Shown one piece after another: positions 26,177 through 35,054 of a stretch of DNA of 64,000 nt. This DNA comes from JANNRR01 sp031401675 (GTDB lineage Bacteria; Pseudomonadota; Alphaproteobacteria; Rhodobacterales; Rhodobacteraceae). Position 1 is the first letter of the stretch; the number at the start of each line of letters is the position of its first letter. The stretch covers positions 1 through 64,000 of the forward strand of contig JANNRR010000045.1 in assembly GCA_031401675.1 (NCBI GenBank), in the 5' to 3' direction. The position numbers were made by a program, and so were the translations under genes. A model generated the notes under the pieces. That model worked only from the letters and a program-made list of their open reading frames with translations. It was not told the DNA's origin and made no database searches.

Positions 26177-27271
26177 ATGGCCGAGATCGTCATCAAGAAC
26201 CTGCGCAAGGAGTTCGGCAGCTTTACCGCCGTGCAGGGATCGTCCTTCACCGTCCGGGACGGCGAGTTCTTCATGCTGCTCGGCCCGTCGGGCTGCGGCA
26301 AGACCACGACGTTGCGGATGATAGCCGGGCTGGAACTGCCCACATCCGGCGAGGTCTGGATTGACGGCGAGGAGGTCGGGCAGAAGCCCGCCAGCCAGCG
26401 CGACATCGCCTTTGTGTTCCAGATGTTTGCCCTGTACCCGCACATGAACGTGCGGCGCAACATTTCCTATCCGTTGGTGTCGCAGGGGATGCCAACGGCG
26501 GCGGTCAAGGCAAAGGTGGCGGAAGTCGCCCGGATTCTGGGGATTGAAAGCATCCTTGATCGCCCTGTCGGCGGGCTTTCCAGTGGCGACCGCCAGCGGG
26601 TGGCCCTGGGCCGGGCCATTGTGCGCGACCCCAAGGCCTTCATGATGGACGAGCCGCTGGGTGCGCTGGATGCCGAGTTCCGCGAGCACATGGCCGAGGA
26701 GTTGCGGGCCCTGCATGACCGGATGAAGGCGACCACGGTTTATGTGACGCACGACCAGCTGGAGGCCATGCAGATGGGCGACAAGATCGTGGTGATGAAC
26801 CACGGCGTGGTCGAGCAGTTCGGGGCGCCGCAGGAAATCTATGACAAACCTGCCACGCTGTTTGTGGCTGAATTCATCGGGTCGCCGCCGATGAATTTCC
26901 TGCGATTCGACGGATCGGTGCAACCGGGAACGACCGAGGTGCAACTGGCCGACGCGCGGTTTTCGGTGCCCATGCTGCGGACCGGTGCGCATGGCAAGCT
27001 GGTGTTGGGCGTCCGCCCCGAACACGTGCAGTTCGATGATGCCAGCCCCTATCGCGGCCGGGTCGTCGCCACCGAATACCTTGGCACCAGCCAGATCGTG
27101 ACGCTGGATACGCCGAACGGCCCGGCCAAGGCCCGCGCCGCGTCCTCGCTTGCAATCCGTACCGGCGAGACGTTGGGCCTGACTTTTGCGCCGCAGACCA
27201 TATCGCTGTTCAATCAGGGCACCGGCGCGGCGCTGAAGTCGGCCTTGCATGAAGGAACGCCAAATGGCTGA
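26177..27271 (+). CDS. Carbohydrate ABC transporter ATPase, copy 1 (MalK-like)
   Basis: 364 residues: nucleotide-binding domain plus a C-terminal TOBE-type regulatory domain (LVLGVRPEHVQF...). Walker A GPSGCGKTT, Q-loop FVFQMFALYPH, Walker B AFMMDEPLGALDA, switch VTHDQLEA. The signature reads LSSGDRQR where LSGGQ is usual, a deviation at two positions. It is followed, with an eight-base overlap, by a second ATPase of the same family, so the importer probably uses a heterodimer. Confidence 0.86.
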   Translation: MAEIVIKNLRKEFGSFTAVQGSSFTVRDGEFFMLLGPSGCGKTTTLRMIAGLELPTSGEVWIDGEEVGQKPASQRDIAFVFQMFALYPHMNVRRNISYPLVSQGMPTAAVKAKVAEVARILGIESILDRPVGGLSSGDRQRVALGRAIVRDPKAFMMDEPLGALDAEFREHMAEELRALHDRMKATTVYVTHDQLEAMQMGDKIVVMNHGVVEQFGAPQEIYDKPATLFVAEFIGSPPMNFLRFDGSVQPGTTEVQLADARFSVPMLRTGAHGKLVLGVRPEHVQFDDASPYRGRVVATEYLGTSQIVTLDTPNGPAKARAASSLAIRTGETLGLTFAPQTISLFNQGTGAALKSALHEGTPNG

Positions 27272-28274
27272 AGTCACGCTGACCAGTGTCAGCAAGGCCT
27301 TCGGTCAGAACCGGGCGGTGGACGGCCTTAGCATGACGATTCCGGACGGGGCCTTTGTCGTGCTGCTTGGCCCGACCGGCGCCGGCAAGACCACAACCCT
27401 GCGCCTGATTGCGGGGCTGGAACGGCCGGACCACGGTCAGATCAGCATCGGCGGCCGCGATGTGGCAGCGGAAAGCCCGGCAGCGCGGGATGTGGCGATG
27501 GTGTTCCAGCAATATTCGCTTTATCCGCATCTGACGGTGCGGCAGAACCTGGCCTTTCCGCTGCGCTCGCCGGCCTTGCGTACCCCCGAAGCTGAAATTG
27601 CGCGGAAAGTCGGCGCGGTGGCCGAGGTGCTGCGCATCAGCCACAAGCTCGACAACAAGGCCACGCAGCTGTCGGGCGGCGAGATGCAGCGGGTAGCAAT
27701 CGGGCGGGCGCTGGTGCGCAACCCGGCGATCTATCTGATGGATGAACCGCTGAGCAGTCTGGATGCCAAGCTGCGGGCCGAATTGCGGATCGAACTGAAA
27801 CGGGTGCAGGCCGATCTGGGGGCGACGCTTCTGTATGTCACGCATGACCAGATCGAGGCGATGACGATGGCGACGCATGTCGGCGTGCTCAATCATGGCC
27901 GTCTGGTGCAGTTCGGCACGCCGCGCGACATCTATGTAAACCCGGTCAGCGACTATGTCGCGACCCGGCTGGGCCTGCCGCGCATCAACCTGCTGCCGGC
28001 AGGCCTGTTCGGCGCCGCCCCCGCCGGGGCTGTGACCATCGGTCTGCGGCCGGAACATATCGAACAGGGCCCCGCAGGACTGGCGCAAGGCAAGGCCGCC
28101 AGCATTCGCCGGGTCGAGCATCTGGGCGACCAGACCCGCTTGCACCTGACGCTGGACGGACATGCCCTGACGACACTGGCCGATATCCACACGCCGCTTC
28201 AGGCGGGCGACAGCATCGCCATCCGCCCGAAATCCCCGCTGTATTTCGATGCCACCGGTGCCCGGCTGGTCTGA
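27264..28274 (+). CDS. Carbohydrate ABC transporter ATPase, copy 2 (MalK-like)
   Basis: 336 residues. I start at the ATG at 27264 because AAGGAA precedes it at good spacing; an in-frame ATG at 27249 lacks one. Walker A is GPTGAGKTT, signature LSGGEMQR (canonical), Walker B IYLMDEPLSSLDA, switch VTHDQIEA, followed by a TOBE domain (VTIGLRPEHIEQ). With the preceding ATPase it makes the likely heterodimeric motor; two-ATPase importers are typical of GlpST-like polyol systems. Confidence 0.86.
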   Translation: MAEVTLTSVSKAFGQNRAVDGLSMTIPDGAFVVLLGPTGAGKTTTLRLIAGLERPDHGQISIGGRDVAAESPAARDVAMVFQQYSLYPHLTVRQNLAFPLRSPALRTPEAEIARKVGAVAEVLRISHKLDNKATQLSGGEMQRVAIGRALVRNPAIYLMDEPLSSLDAKLRAELRIELKRVQADLGATLLYVTHDQIEAMTMATHVGVLNHGRLVQFGTPRDIYVNPVSDYVATRLGLPRINLLPAGLFGAAPAGAVTIGLRPEHIEQGPAGLAQGKAASIRRVEHLGDQTRLHLTLDGHALTTLADIHTPLQAGDSIAIRPKSPLYFDATGARLV

Positions 28275-28283
28275 GGAGAGCCC

Positions 28284-29903
28284 ATGAGACAGTTCATCAA
28301 CACCAAAGACACGGTCGTGACCGAAGCGATCGACGGGCTGTTGCGTAGCGCCGGCGGGCGTCTGGCCCGGCTGGACGGCTATCCGCACATCAAGGTCGTG
28401 GTCCGCACCGACTGGGACAAGGCCCGGGTGGCGCTGGTTTCCGGCGGCGGTTCGGGGCATGAACCGGCCCATGCCGGATTTGTCGGGCGCGGCATGCTGA
28501 CGGCGGCGGTTTGTGGCGAGGTGTTTGCCAGCCCGTCGGTCGATGCCGTTCTGGCCGGGATACTGGCGGTGACCGGCAAGGCCGGGTGCCTGCTGATCGT
28601 CAAGAACTACACCGGCGACCGGCTGAATTTCGGGCTGGCGGCGGAACGGGCGCGGGCGTTCGGGCTGAAGGTCAGCATGGTGGTGGTGGATGACGACATC
28701 GCCCTGCCCAACCTGCCGCAGGCGCGCGGCGTGGCCGGAACCCTGTTCGTGCACAAGATCGCCGGGGCCCTGGCCGAAGTCGGTGAGGACCTTGATGCAG
28801 TGACCGCCGCCGCCCGGCGGGTGATCGGCGGCGTGGTGTCGATCGGCATGTCGCTTGACACCTGCACCGTCCCCGGCTCGCCGAAAGAGGACCGGATCGG
28901 GGTCGGCAAGGCCGAGCTTGGCCTTGGCATCCACGGCGAGGCCGGGATCGAACAGGTGGATTTCACCGGCGCGCGCGACGCCATGCGGATGGTGGTGGAC
29001 AAGCTGGGGCCGCACCTGGGCGACGGGCCGCATGTGGCGCTTCTGAACAATCTGGGCGGCACGACGCCGCTGGAAATGTCAATCCTGGCCGAGGAACTGG
29101 CGCGGTCCTCGATCGGTGGCCTGATCAGTCAAATGGTTGGCCCGGCCCTGATGATGACCAGCCTCGACATGCGCGGCTTCTCGGTGTCGCTGCTGCCGGT
29201 GACAGCCGAGGATGCCGGGCCGTTGCAGGCAGCGGTGGCACCGTCCGCCTGGCCGGGGGCATTGGCATTCGGCAGTGTCACTATCCTGCCCCTGCCGGAC
29301 GGGCTTTCGCCGATCCAGCCGATCCCGTCGCAGAACGAGGCCACAAGGGCGGTCCTGACCCGTTGCTGCGATCTGATGATCGCGGCCGAGGCGGCGCTGA
29401 ACGGATTGGACGCAAAGTCGGGAGACGGCGATACCGGATCGACACTGGCCACCGCCGCGCGCGCGCTGAAATCGGCAATGGACCGGTTGCCGCTGGCCGA
29501 CCAGACCCAGCTGTATCGGGCCATCGGCGGCGAGTTGTCGCAGACCATGGGCGGCTCGTCCGGTGTGCTGCTGGCCATTTTCTTTTCAGCGGCCGGTGAT
29601 GCCTCGGCCTCGGGCAGGGACATGGTGGGGGCCCTGTCTGCCGGTCTCGAGCGGGTGCAGCAGGTCGGCGGTGCCGCCCCTGGCGACCGGACGATGATCG
29701 ATGCCCTGGGCCCGGCGCTGGCCGCCCTGCCGCAGGGCATCGGCGCGGCGGCAAAAGCGGCGCGGGCGGGCGCTGTCGCCACTGCATCAATGGTGCGGGC
29801 CAAGGCCGGACGCTCGGCCTATGTGGCGGCGGCCAATCTGGTCGGCCACACCGACCCCGGGGCCGAAGCCGTGGCGTTGTTGTTCGAAGGGCTGGCCGGG
29901 TAG
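28284..29903 (+). CDS. Fused DhaK-DhaL dihydroxyacetone-type kinase
   Basis: 539 residues. Residues ~1-330 are a DhaK domain with GGGSGHEPAHAGFVG and the His that binds the ketone covalently (His217 in GLGIHGEAGIE). Residues ~340-539 are a DhaL domain with the Mg-ATP aspartates in KSGDGDTGSTL and the QTMGGSSGVLL loop. It is ATP-dependent, not PTS-linked. Fused kinases of this family phosphorylate dihydroxyacetone, but members act on tetruloses such as erythrulose, and the cluster (importer, TIM-barrel isomerase, Gfo/Idh enzyme) would fit either. Last gene of the operon. Confidence 0.85.
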   Translation: MRQFINTKDTVVTEAIDGLLRSAGGRLARLDGYPHIKVVVRTDWDKARVALVSGGGSGHEPAHAGFVGRGMLTAAVCGEVFASPSVDAVLAGILAVTGKAGCLLIVKNYTGDRLNFGLAAERARAFGLKVSMVVVDDDIALPNLPQARGVAGTLFVHKIAGALAEVGEDLDAVTAAARRVIGGVVSIGMSLDTCTVPGSPKEDRIGVGKAELGLGIHGEAGIEQVDFTGARDAMRMVVDKLGPHLGDGPHVALLNNLGGTTPLEMSILAEELARSSIGGLISQMVGPALMMTSLDMRGFSVSLLPVTAEDAGPLQAAVAPSAWPGALAFGSVTILPLPDGLSPIQPIPSQNEATRAVLTRCCDLMIAAEAALNGLDAKSGDGDTGSTLATAARALKSAMDRLPLADQTQLYRAIGGELSQTMGGSSGVLLAIFFSAAGDASASGRDMVGALSAGLERVQQVGGAAPGDRTMIDALGPALAALPQGIGAAAKAARAGAVATASMVRAKAGRSAYVAAANLVGHTDPGAEAVALLFEGLAG

Positions 29904-30044
29904 CATCGCCCGGGCCACACCCGCCGGCGGCGTGCGGGGACTGCCCGCGTCAGGCAGCGTTCGGCTTGACCGGGCGGCTGACGTGCCGATGCGCAACAGC
30001 CCCCGGAAACACCTCCCGAAAATGCAGGGTCAAACCGGCGAGGC

Positions 30045-30353
30045 TCAGAAACGCTCGGCGCGCAGCACGTCGCAATCGGTGACGCTAACCACGCCGATGT
30101 GGCGTTCCACCACCGCAAAGGCAGCTTCCAGCAGGCCATCGAGTCGTTCCGGGCGGATCAGGCAGACCACGGCCAGCATGCCGGCGCGCCCGACCTGCCC
30201 CTCGCGCGTCCATTGGCCGGAGCGGCCGGAACCGCCCATCACCGGTAGGGTCGTGAAGCCGGTGACCCCGGCCCCCAGCAGCGCATCGGTCAGGCGCCGC
30301 TCCATCGGGGCTTCGATGATGATTTCCACGCGTTTGGCCTTGTGGGTCTGCAT
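30045..30353 (-). CDS. PII-like regulator of the bicarbonate transporter (SbtB-like)
   Basis: 102 residues with a PII/ferredoxin-like fold: KRVEIIIEAPMERRLTDALLGAGVTGFTTLPVMGG, a flexible T-loop (GSGRSGQWTREGQVGRAG), then MLAVVCLIRPERLDGLLEAAFAVVERHIGVVSV. The ATG at 30353 overlaps the stop of the SbtA gene. In cyanobacteria SbtB binds adenyl nucleotides and gates SbtA. The C-terminal redox CGPxGC loop of some SbtB proteins is absent here. Identification rests on fold pattern and strict linkage to SbtA. Confidence 0.78.
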   Translation of the reverse strand: MQTHKAKRVEIIIEAPMERRLTDALLGAGVTGFTTLPVMGGSGRSGQWTREGQVGRAGMLAVVCLIRPERLDGLLEAAFAVVERHIGVVSVTDCDVLRAERF

Positions 30354-31333
30354 CAAGGGGCTCCTGTCATGGTGCGGGCGATCGCGATGTAAAGCGGAAT
30401 GCCCAGCACAAGGTTGAACGGAAACGTGATCCCGAGAGAGAGCGTCAGCGATATCGCGGGGTTGGCCTCTGGCAAGGCCACGCGCATGGCGGCGGGCACG
30501 GCGATGTAGCTGGCGGAGGCGGCAAGCACCATCATCATCGCGACCCCACCCGGGATGAGGCCAAGGGCGAGGCCTGTGGCCAAGCCCAGGCTCGCCCCCA
30601 CCAGTGGCATCAGGATGCCAAAGCCCAGCAGGGCCGGCGTCAGGATGCCACGCGCATTGCGCAAGCCGCGCCCGGCCACCAGCCCCATGTCCAGCAGAAA
30701 CAGGCACAGAACCCCTTTCCAGGGCGAGATGATGAAGGGGGCCAGGTCCTCCAGCCCCCTGGGCCCGGTGATCAGCCCGATCAGGAAGGCGCCCACCAGC
30801 AGCACGATGGACCCGTTCAACAGGATTTCCTGCCACAGCCCGCTTTCCACCTTGCGCCCGGCGGGCCCGCGCGTGGCCAGCCACAGGGCCGAAACGATGG
30901 CCGGTGCCTCCATCGAGGCGGCGACGGCGACCATGTAGCCTTCGAACTCCATCCCCTGCGCGGTCAGGACCGAGGAGGCGGCGACAAAGGTGACGATGGA
31001 GATCGAGCCATAATGCGCAGCGATCGCGGCGGCATCTATCGGGCCCAGCTGCGTGAGGCCGCGCAACAGGGCAAAGGCCACCAGCGGCAGCGCAAAGGAC
31101 AGCAGCACGCCCGCGAAAAGGGACAGGATCAGGTTGGCATCGACCCCGTGATCCGCCACCGCCGCGCCACCCTTGAACCCGATGGCAAACAGCAGATAGA
31201 TCGACATTGCCTTGGCAGCCGCCTCGGGCACCGACAGATCGGATCGCGCCAGCGCAGCTGCCAGCCCCAGCGCAAAAGACAAGATGATGGGAGACAGCAG
31301 GTTGCTGCCCGCCAAAGCCAGAATATCACCCAT
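30353..31333 (-). CDS. SbtA-family sodium-dependent bicarbonate transporter
   Basis: 326 residues, about ten membrane helices in two inverted halves, matching the SbtA/DUF897 family: AMSIYLLFAIGFKGGAAV in half one, the hallmark AAHYGSISIVTFVAAS near residue 110, and AASASYIAVPAAMRVALPEANPA near residue 275. The family imports bicarbonate with sodium. It is followed directly by a PII-like gene and preceded by a beta-carbonic anhydrase gene 56 bases away on the same strand, so the trio likely supplies CO2/HCO3- for carboxylation. Confidence 0.85.
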   Translation of the reverse strand: MGDILALAGSNLLSPIILSFALGLAAALARSDLSVPEAAAKAMSIYLLFAIGFKGGAAVADHGVDANLILSLFAGVLLSFALPLVAFALLRGLTQLGPIDAAAIAAHYGSISIVTFVAASSVLTAQGMEFEGYMVAVAASMEAPAIVSALWLATRGPAGRKVESGLWQEILLNGSIVLLVGAFLIGLITGPRGLEDLAPFIISPWKGVLCLFLLDMGLVAGRGLRNARGILTPALLGFGILMPLVGASLGLATGLALGLIPGGVAMMMVLAASASYIAVPAAMRVALPEANPAISLTLSLGITFPFNLVLGIPLYIAIARTMTGAP

Positions 31334-31389
31334 CGTGCCCCGTTGCCTGCCCCCCGGTCAGATAGGAGTGCCCGCGCCACCTGGAAAGA

Positions 31390-32040
31390 TCACACGGATG
31401 TGAATTTTCCCAAGGCCGGGTCGAACTGCTCCAATGCCCCTGCCCCGGTGTCGTTCCACAGGCCATGCAGCGTCAGCATCTCGTCCTCGACCCGTGATCG
31501 CACGAACGGAAAGGTCATCAGGTTGGCCAGCGAGATCAGCACGGCTTCCTTTTCCAGCGCCCTGATCCGGTCGGCGGGCTCCGCAATGCCTGTGATCCGC
31601 TCGAACCCCGGGCGCAGAATGTCCATCCAGCGGCCGATGAAGCTGGATTTCTCCTCCAGTTCCGGCGCATGGCCGGAGCACATGTCATAACAGCCGCGCA
31701 CGCCGCCGCAGTTCGAATGGCCGATCACCACCAGATGCGACACCCGCAACACCGTCACCGCATATTCCACCGCCGCCGAGGTGCCGTGAATGTCGCCGTC
31801 GGGCTTGTACGGCGGCACCAGATTGGCAATGTTCCGGTGAATGAAGAACTCGCCCTGATCGGCCCCGAAGATCGAGGTGACATGCACCCGGCTGTCGCAG
31901 CACGATATCACCATTGCGCGCGGATGTTGCCCATCCTCGGCCAGGCGACGATACCACGCCTTGTTTTCCACATAAGTCGTCGCCTGCCAGCCATGAAAGC
32001 GTTGGACCAGATAGGCGGGTAGCGGCTTGATATGCTGCAT
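31390..32040 (-). CDS. Beta-class carbonic anhydrase
   Basis: 216 residues. Zinc ligands are Cys48 (in ISCCDSRV), His108 and Cys111 (in GHSNCGG), with the Asp49-Arg51 dyad of beta enzymes; IHRNIANLVPP and the SAAVEYAV helix are also present. It interconverts CO2 and bicarbonate. No signal peptide, so cytoplasmic. I take the ATG at 32040, which gives the normal length. It is the first gene of the leftward sbtA-sbtB unit. Confidence 0.92.
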   Translation of the reverse strand: MQHIKPLPAYLVQRFHGWQATTYVENKAWYRRLAEDGQHPRAMVISCCDSRVHVTSIFGADQGEFFIHRNIANLVPPYKPDGDIHGTSAAVEYAVTVLRVSHLVVIGHSNCGGVRGCYDMCSGHAPELEEKSSFIGRWMDILRPGFERITGIAEPADRIRALEKEAVLISLANLMTFPFVRSRVEDEMLTLHGLWNDTGAGALEQFDPALGKFTSV

Positions 32041-32196
32041 GTTCGGCGACTTTCTGCTGTGCAGCACCCGTTGTAGGTGGAGTTTTGACACAATTCGAGG
32101 GGTTTCTTGGTCGCAGCCTTGACGGAGATCAATCATTTCTTGAGGCGCAGCGGCCACATTGATCAGGCTGCGGGGGTGCAGGTATGGGGTGGACGC

Positions 32197-32577
32197 ATGG
32201 CAGACATGGCCGTGTTGCGTCATGAGGAGGGAGTCCGGCTCGACCCGGACCGCCTGATGGCGCTCTATGAGGATTTGGGCGAGGCCGGGGCCGAAAATGT
32301 GGTCAGCCGCGCGATGGAGGAGTTGTCGCATCGCATGGCCGAGATGCAGCGGCAATATCAGCGGCTCGAGATCGAGGCTTTCTGCCGCAATGCCCGCAGT
32401 CTTGGCCGCGTCGCCGTACAGGTCGGCATGACGTCGCTGGCGCGGGTGGCGCAGGATGTGGCCGATTGTGCCGCCACGGGCGATGCAGTGGCGTTGGCCG
32501 CAACCTGGGCGCGGCTGTCCCGTCTCAGCGATCAAAGCCTGGTCGCGGTCTGCGATCTGCAGGACATGTCGGTTTAG
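32197..32577 (+). CDS. Uncharacterised 126-aa helical protein
   Basis: A mostly alpha-helical, acidic protein (MADMAVLRHEEGVRLDPDRLMALYEDLG...). The C-terminal half (FCRNARSLGRVAVQVGMTSLARVAQDVADCAATGD...LARLSDQSLVAV) resembles an Hpt-like four-helix bundle, but I do not see the phosphoacceptor His-x-x-Lys-Gly motif. It is transcribed divergently from the carbonic anhydrase gene across 156 bases and is followed by the M17 aminopeptidase gene 116 bases later. Function unknown. Confidence 0.5.
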   Translation: MADMAVLRHEEGVRLDPDRLMALYEDLGEAGAENVVSRAMEELSHRMAEMQRQYQRLEIEAFCRNARSLGRVAVQVGMTSLARVAQDVADCAATGDAVALAATWARLSRLSDQSLVAVCDLQDMSV

Positions 32578-32693
32578 GCAGGCGCGTCTGACTATGCCGT
32601 CTGACTATGCCGTATGGAAAAGCCGGGCCAAACGGCGCTTGTGATCGGCATAGCTTGGGCTAGGCTGTGGCCGGACAGCCTTGGGGATGCCCG

Positions 32694-34088
32694 ATGACCT
32701 TGCGTTTTTCCGACCGCGACAGCCCGTCGCTGCCGCTGCATGTGGTGGCCAAACCGGACCTTGCCGTCTGGCTGGCGCAGCAACCAGCCGAGGTTCGGAC
32801 CTGGCTGAACGCTACCGGCTTTGACGCATCGCTCGGCGATGTGCGCCCGCTGCCCGCTGCGGGTGGCGGCCTTCTTGGTGCGGTGATCGGCTACGGCGAG
32901 GCGTCGGCCCGGGCCCGCGGGCGGTTCTGGCTGGCGCGGGCCGCCGATGCGCTGCCGCCGGGCACCTTCCATCTGGTCGCCGATCTGTCGCCGGACGATC
33001 TGGAAGAGGCGGCGCTCGGCTGGTTGCTGGCCAGCTACCGCTTTGACGGCTATGCCAAGGCCAAGCCGGGGAAAGCCCGCCCAGAAGCCCGCCTGAAAGC
33101 CCCGGCTGGCATCGACGCTGCCCGGCTGGAAATCATCGCCGACGCCGAAGCGCTGACCCGCGATCTGATCAACACCCCGGCCAATGACCTTGGACCTGCG
33201 GAACTGGAGGCGGCGTTTCTAGCGCTGGCCAGCCGGTTCGGGGCCACGGCTGCCGTGACCACAGGCGCCGCCTTGCAGGAACAGTTCCCGCTGATCCATG
33301 CGGTGGGACTGGCCTCGCCGCGCGCGCCCCGGCTTCTGGATCTGCGCTGGGGCACAACCGGCCCACGGCTGACCCTGGTCGGCAAGGGCGTGTGTTTCGA
33401 CACCGGCGGGCTGGACCTGAAGCCGTCGGCGGGCATGCTGTTGATGAAAAAGGACATGGGCGGGGCCGCGACCGTGATGGGGCTGGCGCAGATGGTGATG
33501 GCTCTCAACCTGCCCCTGCGCCTGCGCCTGCTGGTTCCCGCTGTCGAGAATGCGGTCAGCGGCCCGGCCATGCGCCCGCGCGACATCTACCGTTCGCGCA
33601 AGGGTCTGACGGTCGAGGTCAACAACACCGACGCCGAGGGCCGTCTGGTGCTGGCCGATGCGCTTGACCTGGCGGCCGAGGAAGCACCGGACTGGCTGAT
33701 CTCGATGGCAACGCTGACCGGCGCGGCCCGGGTGGCGCTTGGGCCGGATCTCTCGCCCTACTTCACCGATGATCCGGCGGTAGTGGCGGGGCTGGAGGCC
33801 GGAGCGAAGGCCGCGCGCGATCCGGTCTGGCGCCTGCCGTTCTGGCAGCCTTACGAGCCGCTGATCGAACCCGGCATCGCCGATCTGGACAATGCGCCCT
33901 CGGGCGGCTTTGCCGGGGCGATCACCGCCGCGCTGTTCCTGCGCCGCTTTGCCGAAGGCGTGCCAAGCTATACGCATTTCGACATCTATGGCTGGAACCC
34001 GGCGGATGCGCCGGGGCGGCCAAAGGGCGGCGTCGGCATGGGCGCGCGGGCGGTGCTGGCGGCGCTGCCGGCGGTGCTGGGGATCTGA
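32694..34088 (+). CDS. M17-family leucyl aminopeptidase
   Basis: 464 residues. The C-terminal catalytic domain has the family metal-site segments: GKGVCFDTGGLDLKPS, MKKDMGGAA, and NTDAEGRLVLADAL with the metal-binding Asp and Glu and the catalytic Arg. The N-terminal domain is shorter than in E. coli PepA. Cytoplasmic, dimetal enzyme that removes N-terminal residues from peptides. It is followed, 75 bases downstream and after a GGGGATATTT element, by an NlpC/P60 gene often found next to it in Rhodobacteraceae, suggesting joint peptide and murein peptide turnover. Confidence 0.92.
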   Translation: MTLRFSDRDSPSLPLHVVAKPDLAVWLAQQPAEVRTWLNATGFDASLGDVRPLPAAGGGLLGAVIGYGEASARARGRFWLARAADALPPGTFHLVADLSPDDLEEAALGWLLASYRFDGYAKAKPGKARPEARLKAPAGIDAARLEIIADAEALTRDLINTPANDLGPAELEAAFLALASRFGATAAVTTGAALQEQFPLIHAVGLASPRAPRLLDLRWGTTGPRLTLVGKGVCFDTGGLDLKPSAGMLLMKKDMGGAATVMGLAQMVMALNLPLRLRLLVPAVENAVSGPAMRPRDIYRSRKGLTVEVNNTDAEGRLVLADALDLAAEEAPDWLISMATLTGAARVALGPDLSPYFTDDPAVVAGLEAGAKAARDPVWRLPFWQPYEPLIEPGIADLDNAPSGGFAGAITAALFLRRFAEGVPSYTHFDIYGWNPADAPGRPKGGVGMGARAVLAALPAVLGI

Positions 34089-34123
34089 AGCAGACGGGAA
34101 AAGAACTTCAATGCGCGCCGCGC

Positions 34124-34147
34124 GGGGATATTTAGGCCGGAATGAAT
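34124..34147 (+). repeat. Copy of the GGGGATATTT...GCCGGAATGAA element
   Basis: The sequence closely matches the reverse strand of 21179-21202 (same GGGGATATTT, two-base difference, same GCCGGAATGAA). It lies between the aminopeptidase stop and the NlpC/P60 start. Likely a dispersed intergenic element of this genome. Confidence 0.6.
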
Positions 34148-34163
34148 GGGCGAGAGGGGCAGG

Positions 34164-34994
34164 ATGACGGATCGGCGGTTGACGCCGGCCAACGACCGGG
34201 TGGCGCATCTGTCGCTGCAGGCGCAGGCGGCGGCCCGGCGGCTTGTCGCCGGCGACTGGGCGCGGGTTGGCACCGGGCTGGCCGATCTGTGCCAGACGCC
34301 GGGCCGCCGGCGCGACCGGCAGCTGCTGTACGGCGCGCGCTTTCTGGTTCTGGAACGGCGCGGCGGCTTTGCCTTTGGCCAGGCTGAACGCGACGGCTAT
34401 GTCGGCTATCTGGCCGAGGCGGCGCTTGGCCCGGACGGTCTGGCGACGCACTGGCTGGCGGCACCGGCCTCGCATCTTTATGCCGAGCCGGACATAAAGA
34501 CGCCCGAGGTGGCGGCGCTGTCGCTGGGGTCGCTGCTGACCGTGGTGGCCGAGGCGGGTCCGAGGTTCGTTCAAACCGATCTGGGGCTGTTCGCGCTGCG
34601 CCCGCATCTGCGCCGCATCGGCGACTGGGCGTCGGACCCGGTTGCGGTGGCCCGCGGTTTTATCGGCAGCCCTTATCTTTGGGGCGGCAACAGCCGGGCG
34701 GGGATCGACTGTTCCGGGCTGGTGCAGGCGGCGCATCTGGCCTGCGGCATCGCCTGTCCCGGCGACAGCGACCTGCAGCAGGCCGGGTTCGGCCGCGATC
34801 TGGCCGAACCCGAACCGTTGCAGCGCGGCGATCTGCTGTTCTGGAAAGGTCATGTGGCGCTGGCGGTGGACGCGGCAACGCTGATCCACGCGGTGGGGTT
34901 TCACATGGCCGTGCTGATCGAGCCGATTGCCGAGGTTGTGGCCCGCAACCTGGACCTTGGGGCCGGGCCGGTGGTGGCGCGCAAGCGGCCCTGA
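34164..34994 (+). CDS. NlpC/P60-family peptidoglycan hydrolase
   Basis: 276 residues. Two SH3-like N-terminal sections (HLYAEPDIKTPEVAALSLGSLLTVV) precede the NlpC/P60 domain with PYLWGGNSRAGIDCSGLVQ (nucleophile Cys near residue 189) and GDLLFWKGHVALAVD (catalytic His). It cleaves gamma-D-Glu-diamino acid bonds in murein peptides. No signal peptide is visible, so it may act on recycled cytoplasmic peptides, consistent with its aminopeptidase neighbour. The ATG at 34164 is preceded by GGGGCAGG; an ATG 18 bases upstream is less well placed. Confidence 0.85.
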   Translation: MTDRRLTPANDRVAHLSLQAQAAARRLVAGDWARVGTGLADLCQTPGRRRDRQLLYGARFLVLERRGGFAFGQAERDGYVGYLAEAALGPDGLATHWLAAPASHLYAEPDIKTPEVAALSLGSLLTVVAEAGPRFVQTDLGLFALRPHLRRIGDWASDPVAVARGFIGSPYLWGGNSRAGIDCSGLVQAAHLACGIACPGDSDLQQAGFGRDLAEPEPLQRGDLLFWKGHVALAVDAATLIHAVGFHMAVLIEPIAEVVARNLDLGAGPVVARKRP

Positions 34995-35054
34995 AAGGGA
35001 ACTTGGCGGGCGGCGTATCGGATCACAGCGCCCGAGGCCCGCCGTCGCCTGCGC

